A stretch of 64,000 nucleotides of DNA, taken from NCBI GenBank assembly GCA_019356535.1, contig CP037918.1:2506501-2570500 (forward strand). Direction: 5' to 3'. Source of the DNA: Chromatiaceae bacterium. GTDB taxonomy: Bacteria > Pseudomonadota > Gammaproteobacteria > Chromatiales > Chromatiaceae. Below are positions 9,281-19,087 of the stretch, piece by piece; position 1 is the first letter of the stretch, and every line of letters starts with the position of its first letter. Under the pieces are notes generated by a model. It worked only from the letters and a program-made list of their open reading frames with translations, had not been told where the DNA came from and did not search any database. The position numbers were made by a program, and so were the translations under genes.

Positions 9281-9711
9281 ATGCCCTGCTGGCCGCCACC
9301 CTGCTCAACATGGCCCTGATCGCCACCGTGGTGATCTTGCACTACGACTTCCTGATCCGCGCCTCCGACATCATTCCGCGCCTGTGCCGACATCACCGCC
9401 CACGTATCCTGCTTGGCGTGCTGGCGGCACTGGTGGCGCACTCGGTGGAGATCTGGATCTTCGGCCTGGGCTACTGGTTCATGCATCACAGCGAAGATTT
9501 CGGACACCTGCAGGGCAACTTCGACGGCTCGCTGCTGGACGCGGCCTATTTCTCTTTCACCACCTACAGCACCCTTGGCTTCGGTGACATCGAGCCGATC
9601 GGACTGTTGCGCTATACCGCCGGCATGGAGGCGCTCACCGGCCTGGTGCTGATCACCTGGTCGGCCTCCTTCCTGTACGTGGAGATGCAGCGTTACTGGG
9701 ACGAACGCTGA
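9277..9711 (+). CDS. Small two-TM potassium-channel-like protein
   Basis: A 144-residue membrane protein with an N-terminal hydrophobic helix, a second helix near residues 45-65, a pore-helix region and a final helix. The selectivity filter reads TTYSTLGFGD, which matches the T-x-G-Y/F-G-D filter of Ion_trans_2 potassium channels. No cytoplasmic RCK domain is present. The start overlaps the speE stop (ATGA), suggesting translational coupling. Since polyamines block some K+ channels, a functional link is tempting but unsupported. The 3' end overlaps the convergent folA gene by 19 bp. Confidence 0.75.
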   Translation: MNALLAATLLNMALIATVVILHYDFLIRASDIIPRLCRHHRPRILLGVLAALVAHSVEIWIFGLGYWFMHHSEDFGHLQGNFDGSLLDAAYFSFTTYSTLGFGDIEPIGLLRYTAGMEALTGLVLITWSASFLYVEMQRYWDER

Positions 9712-10199
9712 TAGGTCACGAAGTGGTGGGGAATGGGGTTGCGCTCGTCCACCTGGCCTGCGATGCGCTCGACCTCGGACCACTCGGCGCGATCGAAGGC
9801 GGGGAAGAAGGCATCGCCCTCGGGCTCGGCATGGACCTCGGTCAGGTAGAGCCGCGCGGCCAGCGGCAGCGCCTGGGCATAGAGCTGGGCACCGCCGATG
9901 AGCATCAGTTCACCGACATCGCCAAACTGCTCGATGGCCTGTTCCAGCGAATGCACCACTACCCCTCCCTCGGCGTGATAGCCGGGGTTACGGCTGATGA
10001 CCACGTGCGTGCGATGCGGCAACAGGCCGGGCAGCGACTCCCAGGTACGGCGCCCCATGAGGATGGGCTTGCCCAGAGTGAGCCGCTTGAAATGCGCCAG
10101 ATCGGCGGGGAGACGCCAGGGCAAGCGGTTATCGATACCGATCACGCCGTTGTCGGCGACCGCGGCGATAATCGACAACTTGGGAACGACGGCAGGCAT
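9693..10199 (-). CDS. folA: Dihydrofolate reductase
   Basis: A 168-residue enzyme reducing dihydrofolate with NADPH, needed to recycle folate after the thymidylate synthase reaction. The N-terminus reads LSIIAAVADNGVIGIDNRLPW, followed by LPADLAHFKRLT and GRRTWESLP, all standard DHFR folate and NADPH contacts, and the GGAQLY segment appears later. Its tail converges with and overlaps the channel gene. thyA lies 0.3 kb upstream on the same strand, separated by a small acidic ORF and a 13-bp-stem hairpin. Confidence 0.95.
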   Translation of the reverse strand: MPAVVPKLSIIAAVADNGVIGIDNRLPWRLPADLAHFKRLTLGKPILMGRRTWESLPGLLPHRTHVVISRNPGYHAEGGVVVHSLEQAIEQFGDVGELMLIGGAQLYAQALPLAARLYLTEVHAEPEGDAFFPAFDRAEWSEVERIAGQVDERNPIPHHFVTYQRSSQ

Positions 10200-10213
10200 A
10201 CCATCATCATATC

Positions 10214-10244
10214 AGACCCGTCCCGGACGGACCGGGACGGGTCT
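10214..10244 (-). terminator. 13-bp perfect hairpin between the acidic small ORF and folA
   Basis: Arms AGACCCGTCCCGG and CCGGGACGGGTCT enclose a 5-nt ACGGA loop. On the minus strand the hairpin lies 20 bp after the small acidic ORF and just before the folA start. There is no U-run behind it, so it may attenuate or stabilise RNA rather than act as a strong intrinsic terminator. Confidence 0.5.
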
Positions 10245-10263
10245 CCTCGTGCGCCTGTGACGT

Positions 10264-10398
10264 TCAGGCGGCCAGCTCTTCACAGAGTTTTTCTTCGGCC
10301 TCGATCAGCATCTCGATGATAACTTCCATTTCGTGGCTGTTCTCTTCGGCCAGTTCGCGGATCTGTCCGCAGTCGATGGTGAGTGCCTCAGTGTTCAT
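10264..10398 (-). CDS. Small acidic protein, 44 residues, unknown function
   Basis: A short ORF with a clear GGAGGTACC ribosome-binding site and ATG at 10398; an in-frame extension upstream has no such signal. The peptide begins MNTEALTIDCGQIRELAEEN and is strongly acidic, with many Glu and two Cys. It should form one or two amphipathic helices with no signal peptide or membrane segment. It lies between thyA and folA on the same strand and is followed by a stable hairpin. I do not recognise a family. Confidence 0.5.
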   Translation of the reverse strand: MNTEALTIDCGQIRELAEENSHEMEVIIEMLIEAEEKLCEELAA

Positions 10399-10511
10399 GA
10401 CGGTACCTCCAGTCATTGCGTGCATTAGAAGATTAGTCCCTTCTGATGCTTTGATTGGAAGAAAGTTCTCCGTCAACTGATCCTGATCAACCAAATAAAT
10501 TAAAGCCTGAA

Positions 10512-11345
10512 TCAAACGGCCACCACGCCCTTGATATGCGGGTGATGCCGGTAGTCGACCAGCTCGATGTCCTCGTAGCCGAAGGCGAACAAGTCATCCA
10601 CCGCGGGATTCAGGCGCAGACGCGGCAGAGGATAGGGTTCGCGGGTGAGCTGCAGGGCGATCTGCTCCTGGTGATTGCTGTAGATGTGGGCATCGCCCAG
10701 CGTGTGGACGAACTCGCCCGGCTCGAGCCCCGTGACCTGGGCGATCATGTGGGTGAGCAAGGCATAGCTGGCGATGTTGAAGGGCACGCCCAGAAACACG
10801 TCGGCGCTGCGCTGGTAAAGCTGGCAGGACAGGCGTCCCTCGGCGACATAGAACTGAAACAAGGCGTGGCAGGGCGCCAGCGCCATCTTGCCCCGGCGCA
10901 CGTTTTCCTGCGGCGGAATCGTCTCGTCGGGCAGGTCGGCCGGGTTCCAGGCCGAGACGATGATACGCCGTGAATCGGGCGTGCGACGGATCTGCTCGAC
11001 CACCTGAGCAATCTGGTCGATGTGCCGTCCGTCCGGCGTTGGCCAGGAGCGCCACTGATAGCCATAGATCGGCCCCAGCTCCCCATCCTCGGTGGCCCAC
11101 TCGTCCCAGATACGCACGCCATTTTCCTTGAGATAGGCGATGTTGGAATCACCGCGCAGGAACCACAGCAGCTCGTGGACCACCGACTTGAAATGGATGC
11201 GCTTGGTGGTGACCAGCGGAAAGCCCTCGGCCAGGTCGAAACGCATCTGGTAGCCGAACACCGACTGGGTGCCGGTACCGGTGCGATCGCCCTTGGACAC
11301 ACCGTGCTCGCGCACGTGACGCAGCAGATCGAGATACGCTTTCAT
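10512..11345 (-). CDS. thyA: Thymidylate synthase
   Basis: A 277-residue enzyme that methylates dUMP to dTMP with methylene-tetrahydrofolate. It carries the dUMP-binding RTGTGT loop, the WNPADL segment and the catalytic cysteine in [12 protein letters not shown], followed by [20 protein letters not shown]. The length is typical of the short E. coli-like form. The ATG at 11345 overlaps the lgt stop by 4 bp, so lgt-thyA form an operon as in many gammaproteobacteria. folA, which regenerates its cofactor, lies downstream on the same strand. Confidence 0.97.
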   Translation of the reverse strand: MKAYLDLLRHVREHGVSKGDRTGTGTQSVFGYQMRFDLAEGFPLVTTKRIHFKSVVHELLWFLRGDSNIAYLKENGVRIWDEWATEDGELGPIYGYQWRSWPTPDGRHIDQIAQVVEQIRRTPDSRRIIVSAWNPADLPDETIPPQENVRRGKMALAPCHALFQFYVAEGRLSCQLYQRSADVFLGVPFNIASYALLTHMIAQVTGLEPGEFVHTLGDAHIYSNHQEQIALQLTREPYPLPRLRLNPAVDDLFAFGYEDIELVDYRHHPHIKGVVAV

Positions 11346-12172
11346 GAACTCACCCTTCGCGATCGGTATACCAGGTACAGCCCGAACAGGATCATCGGCA
11401 AGGACAGCAGTTGCCCCATGGTCAGCCAGCCGAGGGCCAGGTAGCCGATGTGCGAGTCCGGCATGCGCACAAACTCGACCAGAAAACGGAACATCCCGTA
11501 ACCGAGCAGGAACGAGCCCGACAGGAAGCCCATGCCCGATGGCCGGCGCGCCGCCCACCACAGCAGGGCGAACAACACCACCCCCTCCAGCCCGGCCTCG
11601 TAGAGCTGGTTGGGGTGCAGCGGTGGCGTCTCGGGCGAACCCGGCGGCAGCCCCAGCTTGTTCAGGCACAGGTCGAGATGGCCTGCACAAGACACGCGCA
11701 TACCCCAGGGCAGGTCGGTGGGCGCACCCCACAGCTCGCCGTTGATGAAATTGCCGATGCGTCCGAAGAACAGGCCGATCGGCACCAGTGGGGCAATGAA
11801 GTCGGTCACCTGCAGAAAGCGCAGCCCCTGGCGCCGGGCAAACCAGGCCATTGCCACCAGCACCCCCAGCAGCCCCCCGTGGAAGGACATGCCGCCTTCC
11901 CAGATACGCAGCAACGCCAGCGGGTCGTCCAGCCAGCGGCCGAAATCGTAGAACAGGATATAGCCCAGCCGACCACCAACAATCACCCCCAGGGCGCCGA
12001 AGAAGATCAGATCCTCGAGCTGCCGCTCGTCGATCACGCTGCCCGGCCGCCGCGCCAACCGCCGGCCCAGCAGCCAGGCCCCGGCGAAGCCCAGCAGGTA
12101 CATCAGACCGTACCAGCGCATCGCGGCGGGCCCCAGATGCAGGATGACGGGATCGAAAGCGGGATACTGCAT
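11342..12172 (-). CDS. lgt: Prolipoprotein diacylglyceryl transferase
   Basis: A 276-residue inner-membrane enzyme that attaches diacylglycerol to the lipobox cysteine of prolipoproteins. It has about seven hydrophobic segments, an HGG motif in [11 protein letters not shown], and the Lgt signature [13 protein letters not shown]. The start MQYPAFDPV is the usual family N-terminus; a longer in-frame extension exists but is unlikely. It is the first gene of the lgt-thyA pair. Confidence 0.95.
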   Translation of the reverse strand: MQYPAFDPVILHLGPAAMRWYGLMYLLGFAGAWLLGRRLARRPGSVIDERQLEDLIFFGALGVIVGGRLGYILFYDFGRWLDDPLALLRIWEGGMSFHGGLLGVLVAMAWFARRQGLRFLQVTDFIAPLVPIGLFFGRIGNFINGELWGAPTDLPWGMRVSCAGHLDLCLNKLGLPPGSPETPPLHPNQLYEAGLEGVVLFALLWWAARRPSGMGFLSGSFLLGYGMFRFLVEFVRMPDSHIGYLALGWLTMGQLLSLPMILFGLYLVYRSRRVSS

Positions 12173-12266
12173 GGTGCGCAAGTGTATCAGTGAAGCCGCC
12201 CGCTTGCTGCCAATGGACAAGCCCCGGCTCACCGGCTAGGCTGCCTCCAGGATCTACGGACAGTCC

Positions 12267-13529
12267 ATGCGTACCCTGCTGAAGCTTTCTCTCTGGCTGA
12301 TCCTGCTCAGCCCCCTGGCCGCCGCCCTGCTGTTCTGGCTCACGCTCTCACCCGCCCCCCTGGTGAGCGAACACCCCCCGTTGTCGCATCAGGACCTGTT
12401 GCAGGCCCGCCGCTTGCTGCACCAACACCAGCAACAGGCCGGCAGCCAGGAAGACCGACGCGAGCTCGTGTTCACCGCCCGCGACCTGGAGATGGCTGCG
12501 CGCCTGCTGTTGCAACGCCATTTCGAAAGTGGCGTGCGCGTGACCATCGAAGAAGACCGGCTACGCGCCGAAGCCTCGTTGCGCATCCCTGGCCTGCCCA
12601 GCCGCCCCTGGCTCAACCTGGCGCTGACACTCCAGACACCGCAACGGCATCCGGTACTGGTGCGCATGCAAGCCGGCCCTTTCACCATTCCCCAGCCGAT
12701 CGCCCGCGGGCTGCTCGCCCGGCTTCTGGAGCGCGCTGCGCACCGCCCGGAATACCGCGTCGCACGCAGCCTGATCGACACGCTCTGGCTGGAGGATGGT
12801 CGCCTGCACCTGCGCTATCGCTGGAGCCCGGAACTGGCAACGCATGCCTACGACGTGCTCAGCGATGCCGATCGCGACTTGAACGCCATCTACATCGCGC
12901 AACTGCGACAACAGACGAGCGACGCGTCGTTGGAGAAGCGCCTGGTCCAGGTTCTGCCCCCGCTCTTCGCCCTGGCACGAGAACGTACACAGGCCAACGG
13001 GGATGCGGTCAGCGAAAACCGCGCCCTGCTCGGGGTACTGGCTGCCTGGGCACGCCCCGGCGAGGCCGCCCCTCTGCTTGGCCTGCCGCCCGCCCGTAGG
13101 CTGCCGCCCTTCCGGGCACGTTTGCGAGGGCGCATCGACCTGGCGAGACACTTTCTGATCTCGGCACTGCTGGCCGTACGCGGCAACGATGCCCTGGCCA
13201 ACACCGCCGGCGTCTACAAGGAGGTCGACGATGCCGTCGGGGGCAGTGGCTTCAGCTTTGCCGACCTGGCGGCCGATCGCGCAGGCAGTCGTTTCGGTGC
13301 GCTCGCGGTGCATCCCGACACGGCCTTCGCCTTGCAGACACTGATCGCCACGGGCATTACCGAAGACGACCTGATGCCGCCGATCGATGCACTGGCGGAA
13401 GGACTGCCACTCGATCGCATCCAGCGCGACTACCACGACCTGAACTCCCCCCGCTATCGTGCCGCGATCCGCCTGATCGACCACCGCATTGCCACCCTCC
13501 GACTCTATCGCACCCTGACCACGCCCTGA
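12267..13529 (+). CDS. Conserved hypothetical single-pass membrane protein
   Basis: A 420-residue protein with one N-terminal hydrophobic helix (about residues 5-27) and a long region expected in the periplasm. The C-terminal half contains [11 protein letters not shown] followed by VYKEVDD and a [16 protein letters not shown] segment, the most conserved-looking block. A repeated Arg- and Leu-rich helical pattern precedes it. I do not recognise a named family or a catalytic motif. It stands alone, divergent from lgt and upstream of the XRE gene. Confidence 0.7.
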   Translation: MRTLLKLSLWLILLSPLAAALLFWLTLSPAPLVSEHPPLSHQDLLQARRLLHQHQQQAGSQEDRRELVFTARDLEMAARLLLQRHFESGVRVTIEEDRLRAEASLRIPGLPSRPWLNLALTLQTPQRHPVLVRMQAGPFTIPQPIARGLLARLLERAAHRPEYRVARSLIDTLWLEDGRLHLRYRWSPELATHAYDVLSDADRDLNAIYIAQLRQQTSDASLEKRLVQVLPPLFALARERTQANGDAVSENRALLGVLAAWARPGEAAPLLGLPPARRLPPFRARLRGRIDLARHFLISALLAVRGNDALANTAGVYKEVDDAVGGSGFSFADLAADRAGSRFGALAVHPDTAFALQTLIATGITEDDLMPPIDALAEGLPLDRIQRDYHDLNSPRYRAAIRLIDHRIATLRLYRTLTTP

Positions 13530-13620
13530 TCCAAATTCCTTAAATCCCCTGACAACTCAAGTTTTTCACCGTACCGCCGTTAGCCCCAACACACCCCGTG
13601 ACACCACGAGAGAATTGGTT

Positions 13621-13992
13621 ATGAGGCTGATGAGCATGAACGAAAGGAAACGACCGCCCGTGCATCTGCGCACCCTGGGGGAACGGCTGCGCTACTGCCG
13701 GCGCCAGATGGGGTGGACCCAGGAACAGCTCGCGGTGCAGGCCGGGACCAACCAGGCCGTAATTCAGAAGATCGAAAACGGCAAGAGCCTGCGCCCGCGC
13801 AAGATCGACCAGATCGCGGCGGTGCTCGAAGTCAATCCGGCCTGGCTGATGTTCGGCGACGACAAGGCCACGCCGCTGACCGACGACGCGCGGGAAGTCG
13901 CCGAGCTGTGGATGGGCCTGCCAGAACACGATCGCCGACGCATTCTCGAAGAGATCCGCCGCCTGGCGGCACGCAATTCGCGCACCCAGTGA
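13621..13992 (+). CDS. XRE-family helix-turn-helix transcriptional regulator
   Basis: A 123-residue protein with a Cro/CI-type HTH at about residues 18-75. The helix-turn-helix includes GWTQEQLAVQAGTNQAVIQKIENG and is followed by the hydrophobic AVLEVNPAWLMFG motif typical of this family. The C-terminal tail is short, helical and Arg-rich. The ATG at 13621 follows a GAGAG box; an internal ATG at 13636 is an alternative start. Its targets are unknown and it converges with the RlmI-like gene. Confidence 0.85.
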   Translation: MRLMSMNERKRPPVHLRTLGERLRYCRRQMGWTQEQLAVQAGTNQAVIQKIENGKSLRPRKIDQIAAVLEVNPAWLMFGDDKATPLTDDAREVAELWMGLPEHDRRRILEEIRRLAARNSRTQ

Positions 13993-14003
13993 AACGACCG
14001 GGG

Positions 14004-15200
14004 TCACATGCCAGGCAGCACCCGCAGGTAAAACGCCTTCAGATAGGCTGTCTCGGGGATGGCGGGGTGCACCGGGTGATCCGGGCCCTGCTGACCACTC
14101 TCGAGAAGTTGCAGGTAACGATCGCCATGACGTGCGGCCTGCTGCACCACGCGCAGGAGTTCGTCCCGGCCCATGTGGGAGGAACAGGACGCCGTCACCA
14201 GTAGACCGTCGCGCGAGACCAGGCTGATCGCCGCCTCGTTCAGCCGCCGGTAGGCCAGAGCGCCCTCCTTCATGTCCTTGCGCCGCTTGATGAAGGCCGG
14301 CGGGTCCAGCACCACCACGTCGAAACGCTCGCCCTCGGCCTTCAGCATGCGCAGGGCATCGAAAGCATCACTCTGCAGCCCTTGCACACGATCCGCCACG
14401 CCGTTCGCCAGCGCATTCTCGCGCACCCCTTCCAGCGCACGGGCAGAGGCGTCCACGCAAACGACCTCGCGCGCGCCTGCATGCGCCGCACGCACACCCC
14501 AGGCGCCGACATAGCTGCACACATCCAGCACCCGCGCCCCCTCGACCTGAGGCATCAGCCGATCGCGGTTGGCCGCCTGGTCGAAGAACCAGCCGGTCTT
14601 TTGCCCCTCGGAGGGCGACACTTCGAAGCGGCAGCCCCCTTCTTCGACAACCACCCGGTCAGGCACCTGGCCGTGCGCCACCTCGACATAACGCTCCAGG
14701 CCCTCGAGTTCACGCACCGCACTGTCGTTGCGCCACAGGATCGAGACCGGCGAGAGCACCTTGTCCAGGGCCGCGACAATGTCTTCGCGCAGCCGTTCCA
14801 TGCCGGCGGTGCCGATCTGCGCCACCAGGTGATCGCCGTAACGGTCCACTACCAGACCCGGCAGACCATCGGACTCGCCGAACACCAGCCGATAGTAGGG
14901 CGCAGCATAACGACGTGCGCGCAGGGCCAGGGCGATCTTCAGGCGATGCACCAACAGCGAACGGTCCAGCCGATGCTCCCGATCGCGGCTGGTAATGCGC
15001 GCACAGATCAGGGAATGCGGGTTGGCATAGGCGTGAGCGATGAAGCGACCACGCGCGTTCTCGATGACCACCGGCTGGCCCGGCTCCAGTCCCTTGAGCG
15101 GCGTGGCCGCGGTGTCGATCTCGTTGGAATAGACCCACAGATGACCGGCACGCAGACGGCGGTCCTGGTGGGGCTTGAGGCGCAAGACGGGCAGTGACAT
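14004..15200 (-). CDS. rlmI: RlmI-like class I SAM-dependent 23S rRNA methyltransferase
   Basis: A 398-residue protein with an N-terminal PUA-like domain (LRLKPHQDRRLRAGHLWVYSNE, then GRFIAHAYANP), a linker, and a C-terminal Rossmann methyltransferase. The SAM motif is VLDVCSYVGAWGVRAA and the motif IV segment is VVLDPPAF. This is the RlmI/RlmK layout that methylates C5 of a 23S rRNA cytosine. The start MSLPVLRLKP matches the family; an upstream 28-codon extension was left out. RlmI is the most likely orthologue, but paralogues with other rRNA targets exist. Confidence 0.85.
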   Translation of the reverse strand: MSLPVLRLKPHQDRRLRAGHLWVYSNEIDTAATPLKGLEPGQPVVIENARGRFIAHAYANPHSLICARITSRDREHRLDRSLLVHRLKIALALRARRYAAPYYRLVFGESDGLPGLVVDRYGDHLVAQIGTAGMERLREDIVAALDKVLSPVSILWRNDSAVRELEGLERYVEVAHGQVPDRVVVEEGGCRFEVSPSEGQKTGWFFDQAANRDRLMPQVEGARVLDVCSYVGAWGVRAAHAGAREVVCVDASARALEGVRENALANGVADRVQGLQSDAFDALRMLKAEGERFDVVVLDPPAFIKRRKDMKEGALAYRRLNEAAISLVSRDGLLVTASCSSHMGRDELLRVVQQAARHGDRYLQLLESGQQGPDHPVHPAIPETAYLKAFYLRVLPGM

Positions 15201-15252
15201 GAGTCGATCCGGTAATACAGAAGGGCCGCAAGGGTACCAGATCAGGGCGAGC

Positions 15253-15768
15253 TCAGCGTCGTGCCACTCGCCCCAACCCGACACCGATCACCAGCAGCCA
15301 GGCCAGCAGGTAAAGGCCATAGATCACCGCCATCCAGCCCGGCATGCTCAGGCCGAGCAAGGCCCATTGCACGTCACCGCACAACCCCGTGGGCTGGAAA
15401 ACCGCCGGCCACCAGGCATCCAGTGGCGCCCAGGAGGGGAAGTCGGCCAGGTAAGTGCAACGCATCTCCACCTCGCCCCACTGGATACCTACATGCTCCA
15501 ATGCCAGCAGCAGCCCCCAGCCGGCGGATATCACCCACAAGAGCAGGGCCGCACAACGCACTAACAGCACCCGCGGGGCCAGAGCCCCCAGCAATCCCGC
15601 GAGCAGAATGCCCGCCACCGCGACGCGCTCGTAGACACACAACACGCAGGGGTCGAGCTCCATGCCGTACTGGAAGTAGAGGGCGGCCAGCTCCAGGCCC
15701 AGCGCCGTGGCGGCGAGCATCAGCCAGGGCCAACGCAGGCGCGGCAGTTCAGCGAGGAAGTCGAGCAT
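15253..15768 (-). CDS. dsbB: Disulfide bond formation protein B
   Basis: A 171-residue inner-membrane protein with four hydrophobic helices that passes electrons from DsbA to quinone. The first periplasmic loop has the CVLC redox pair in LDPCVLCVYERVAVAG. The second loop contains a Cys in EMRCTYLADFPSWAPL and another in PTGLCGD. The gene is solitary, with a convergent gap to the RlmI-like gene. Confidence 0.93.
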   Translation of the reverse strand: MLDFLAELPRLRWPWLMLAATALGLELAALYFQYGMELDPCVLCVYERVAVAGILLAGLLGALAPRVLLVRCAALLLWVISAGWGLLLALEHVGIQWGEVEMRCTYLADFPSWAPLDAWWPAVFQPTGLCGDVQWALLGLSMPGWMAVIYGLYLLAWLLVIGVGLGRVARR

Positions 15769-16133
15769 GGCCTGATCCGATCAAGTCCTTCCCCCGACCC
15801 AACTACTGTTCTGTCCGGGGCAAATCCGGGAAATCTGGAAAACGTGTTGTGGCACTCGAGTTGAACAACTGGAGCTCGGCCCCCCACTCGAAACCCAAGG
15901 CTGCAACCTGTATAGCAATACCCGACCTGGGGACATATTGAAAGGATTCTCTCGTCATCGAACGGACTATCTGGCTCGGTAACACCGAGCAGCTCACCAG
16001 GCAAAGGGCCTCCCCGAAGCCCGAGTGAAGCCTGCCGGCAGGTTCGTGCACCTGGCGGCGGCATGGCGGCCCCACGAGAAACCCCTGCAATCACAACGTT
16101 TCTCCCCCCTTCCTCGGCGCCTATGATGACGGC
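15769..16133. other. 365-bp intergenic region with small palindromes, no gene recognised
   Basis: This gap separates the divergent dsbB and YyaL genes, so it should hold two promoters. Visible structures include a GCTCGGT-AAC-ACCGAGC hairpin near 15974-15990 and a perfect CCTGCCGGCAGG palindrome near 16030-16041. A 95-codon minus-strand frame inside it has no ribosome-binding site or recognisable domain. I considered a riboswitch but matched none. Confidence 0.4.
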
Positions 16134-18137
16134 ATGAGCCACAATCGCCTCGCCGACGCCACCAGTCCCTATCTGCAACAGCATGCGGACAACCCCGTAC
16201 ACTGGTGGCCCTGGTGTGAGGAGGCACTGACCGAGGCGCGCAGCAGCGACCGTCCGATCCTGCTGTCCATCGGCTATTCGGCCTGCCACTGGTGTCACGT
16301 GATGGCCCACGAGTCCTTCGAGGACCCCGCCACCGCCGAGGTGATGAACCGGCTGTTCGTCAACATCAAGGTGGACCGTGAAGAGCGTCCCGATCTGGAC
16401 CGCATCTACCAGAACGCCCACCAGCTGCTGGCACAGCGCCCCGGCGGTTGGCCACTGACGGTATTCCTCGACCCACATGACCTCACGCCATTTTTTGCCG
16501 GCACCTATTTCCCACCGGAGTCCCGCCACGGTCTGCCGTCCTTTCGGCAGGTACTCGAATCGATCGACCGCGCCTGGCGCGAACAGCGCGAAGCCATCGG
16601 CGAGCAGAATCACGCCATGCGCGCGGCACTGGCGCGCCTGGAGACCACCACGGCCGGCGAACGCCCGGGACGCGAGACCATAGAGCAGGTACTGCACGAA
16701 CTGGCGCGGCATTTCGATCCCACCCATGGCGGCATCGGCCAGGCCCCCAAGTTTCCCCACCCGGCGACCTTCGCCTTCCTGCTGCATCAGGGCATGCACC
16801 ACGGACACGGAGAGGCACGGCACATGGCCCTCTTCACTCTCGAGCGCATGGCCGAGGGCGGCCTCTTCGATCAGCTCGGCGGCGGCTTCTACCGCTACTC
16901 GGTGGACGAGCACTGGGAGATCCCGCATTTCGAAAAGATGCTCTACGACAACGGCCCGCTGCTGGAGCTGTACGCCGAGGCCTGGGCACTGGACGACCAG
17001 CGCCCCCTGTTCCGGCATGTCTGCGAGCGTACCGCCGAATGGGTACTGCGCGAGATGCAATCACCAGAAGGCGGCTTCTGGTCCAGTCTGGACGCCGACA
17101 GCGAGGGCGGGGAAGGCCGCTTCTATCTCTGGGACCGCGAGGAGGTAGCCAGCCTGCTCGACGAACCCGCCTACGACCTGTTCGCCGCACGCTTCGGGCT
17201 CGATGGCCCGGCCAACTTCGAGGGACGCTGGCACCTGCGCGTGACCACCGCGACCGACGCCCTGGCAGAACGCTTTGGCCTGCCCCCACGCGCCGTGCGG
17301 CGTCACCTGAGGAACGCGCGCGAGATCCTGTTTGCCGCGCGCGAGCAGCGCGTGCACCCGGGACGGGACGAGAAGGTGCTCACCAGCTGGAATGCGCTGA
17401 TGATCCACGGCATGGCGCGTGCCGGCCGTCTGCTCGACCGCCCCGAATGGATCGATTCAGCCGCACGCGCCCTGGATTTCCTGCACCGATATCACTGGAA
17501 AGACGGGCGCCTGCTGGCCACCAGCCGAGACGGCGAGGCGAGGCTCCCCGCCTACCTGGACGATCACGCCTACCTGATCGACGCCATCCTCGAGCTGTTG
17601 CAAGCGCGCTGGTCGGATACCCATCTCGCTTTCGCCGTCGACCTGGCCGAACGCCTGCTCACACACTTTGCCGACACCGAACAGGGCGGATTCTACTTCA
17701 CCGCCGACGATCACGAGACCCTGCCGGTGCGCCCCCGCCCCTTCAGCGACGACGCCCTACCCTCGGGCAATGCCATCGCCGCCCGCGCCCTGCTGCTGCT
17801 CGGCTGGCTGCTGGCAGAACCGCGATACCTGGAGGCCGCCGAGGGCGTGTTCGCCGCCGCCGACTCGCTGCGCCATTCCCCTCACACAGCCACCGGCCTG
17901 CTCGACGCGCTGGACCTGGCACTCGATCCACCGACCATCCACATCGCACGTGGCCGTGCCGAGTCTCTCGATGCCTGGCAGCCCGAATCGCTGGCTCCGG
18001 GGGACCTGGTATACCGAATCCCGGACAACGCACAGCTACCGCCCGCCCTCGCCAGCAAGCGGGCCGAGCCAGGACGACTGCTGGTCTACCGTTGTACCGG
18101 CACCCGCTGCGAGACACCTTTCGAGCCCAGCGCCTGA
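16134..18137 (+). CDS. YyaL/DUF255 thioredoxin-domain protein
   Basis: A 667-residue protein of the YyaL/SPATA20 family. The N-terminal thioredoxin-like domain (about residues 5-165) carries the SACHWCHVM motif with its CxxC pair and the [10 protein letters not shown] segment. The remainder is an (alpha/alpha)6-barrel resembling N-acylglucosamine 2-epimerase, marked by [27 protein letters not shown] and [19 protein letters not shown]. The cellular role is uncertain. It is transcribed alone, upstream of the SCO gene. Confidence 0.9.
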   Translation: MSHNRLADATSPYLQQHADNPVHWWPWCEEALTEARSSDRPILLSIGYSACHWCHVMAHESFEDPATAEVMNRLFVNIKVDREERPDLDRIYQNAHQLLAQRPGGWPLTVFLDPHDLTPFFAGTYFPPESRHGLPSFRQVLESIDRAWREQREAIGEQNHAMRAALARLETTTAGERPGRETIEQVLHELARHFDPTHGGIGQAPKFPHPATFAFLLHQGMHHGHGEARHMALFTLERMAEGGLFDQLGGGFYRYSVDEHWEIPHFEKMLYDNGPLLELYAEAWALDDQRPLFRHVCERTAEWVLREMQSPEGGFWSSLDADSEGGEGRFYLWDREEVASLLDEPAYDLFAARFGLDGPANFEGRWHLRVTTATDALAERFGLPPRAVRRHLRNAREILFAAREQRVHPGRDEKVLTSWNALMIHGMARAGRLLDRPEWIDSAARALDFLHRYHWKDGRLLATSRDGEARLPAYLDDHAYLIDAILELLQARWSDTHLAFAVDLAERLLTHFADTEQGGFYFTADDHETLPVRPRPFSDDALPSGNAIAARALLLLGWLLAEPRYLEAAEGVFAAADSLRHSPHTATGLLDALDLALDPPTIHIARGRAESLDAWQPESLAPGDLVYRIPDNAQLPPALASKRAEPGRLLVYRCTGTRCETPFEPSA

Positions 18138-18275
18138 CCCCTCCTCGCTCCCCGACAGTTCGCCACCTCTGGCGACATATTCACCTGCAGCAGAGGCCAG
18201 GAAAGGCGCATTCACCATCAAAACCGGTCCGCCAACCGTTATACAATGGGGGTTGTTGCCAATTGCGAGACATCC

Positions 18276-18881
18276 ATGAAACAGCTCCCCCTGCTCCTCG
18301 TCGCCCTCGCCAGCATCGCCCTCGGCGTGTGGTTCGGCCTGCAATCACCGGACGACAGCGAGGCCCCCTATGCCCACCTCGGCGGCGACTTCACCCTGCA
18401 ATCCGACAAGGGGCCGGTCAGCCTGAGCGATTTCCGCGGCAAGGTGGTGGCCCTGTACTTCGGCTACACCCGTTGTCCCGACGTGTGCATCACCGCTCTC
18501 ACCAAGGTCTCGCAGGCGATGCGAGCACTCGACGAGAAGGAACGCGAACAGATCCAGCCGATCTTTGTCAGCATCGACCCCGAACGCGACACCCCGCAGA
18601 TCGCCAGCGAATATGCGCGCTATTTCTACCCCGGTGCGGTCGGCCTGAGCGGCAGCCCGGAGGAAATCGCCGAGGTGGCGAAACGCTACCTGGTGATCTA
18701 CGAAAAGGTGCCGATGAAAGATTCCGCCATGGGCTATTCCATGGACCACTCTTCCATCATCTACGTCATCGGACATGACGGAAAGATCCACTCGCTGGTA
18801 CATCACGCCGATACCGCCGAGGCGCTGGTGAAATACCTGCGCGAGGCGCTGGCCGGCAAACCCTCGAAAGACCCCGCCTGA
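18276..18881 (+). CDS. SCO1/SenC/PrrC-family copper chaperone
   Basis: A 201-residue protein with an N-terminal signal anchor (KQLPLLLVALASIALGVWFG) and a thioredoxin-fold domain. The copper-binding CxxxC is in YTRCPDVCITAL and the conserved downstream His is in YSMDHSSIIYVI. SCO proteins deliver copper to the CuA site of cytochrome oxidases or act as periplasmic thiol reductants. The ATG at 18276 was preferred because it places the membrane helix at the N-terminus. No oxidase genes lie nearby. Confidence 0.88.
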   Translation: MKQLPLLLVALASIALGVWFGLQSPDDSEAPYAHLGGDFTLQSDKGPVSLSDFRGKVVALYFGYTRCPDVCITALTKVSQAMRALDEKEREQIQPIFVSIDPERDTPQIASEYARYFYPGAVGLSGSPEEIAEVAKRYLVIYEKVPMKDSAMGYSMDHSSIIYVIGHDGKIHSLVHHADTAEALVKYLREALAGKPSKDPA

Positions 18882-18935
18882 GCCGGCACTTGCCGGCCCC
18901 TTGCCGGGCCGGGCATGCCGCCCATCCGACAAATA

Positions 18936-18978
18936 ACCAAGTTTGTTACTTGGTAATTTCCTCCGCAACGTCTATACC
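18936..18978 (+). promoter_or_regulatory. Candidate sigma-70 promoter with overlapping inverted repeat upstream of the DsrC/TusE-like gene
   Basis: TTGGTA at 18950-18955 and TATACC at 18973-18978 are separated by exactly 17 bp. An inverted repeat ACCAAG-N7-CTTGGT at 18936-18954 overlaps the -35 box, as an operator would. A leader of about 100 nt follows, with a GGTGAGTCACC hairpin near its start. Confidence 0.5.
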
Positions 18979-19087
18979 TGAAGGGTGAGTCACCCCTCTC
19001 TTTCGAGATAGGCCCGACCACCGGGTGAAAAACCGGCTTCCGCCGATACCCGAAACACGCCCCGGAGAGACTGGAGGAACGATTTCG

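Noticed and set aside
15769..16133. Possible riboswitch or small RNA
   Set aside because: I tried to match cyclic-di-GMP and cobalamin-type motifs and found no convincing core; kept only as an unexplained structured gap.
17039..18778. 579-codon plus-strand frame overlapping the YyaL and SCO genes
   Set aside because: It is a shifted frame of two genes with clear motifs; its Arg/Pro-rich composition is that of an out-of-frame translation.
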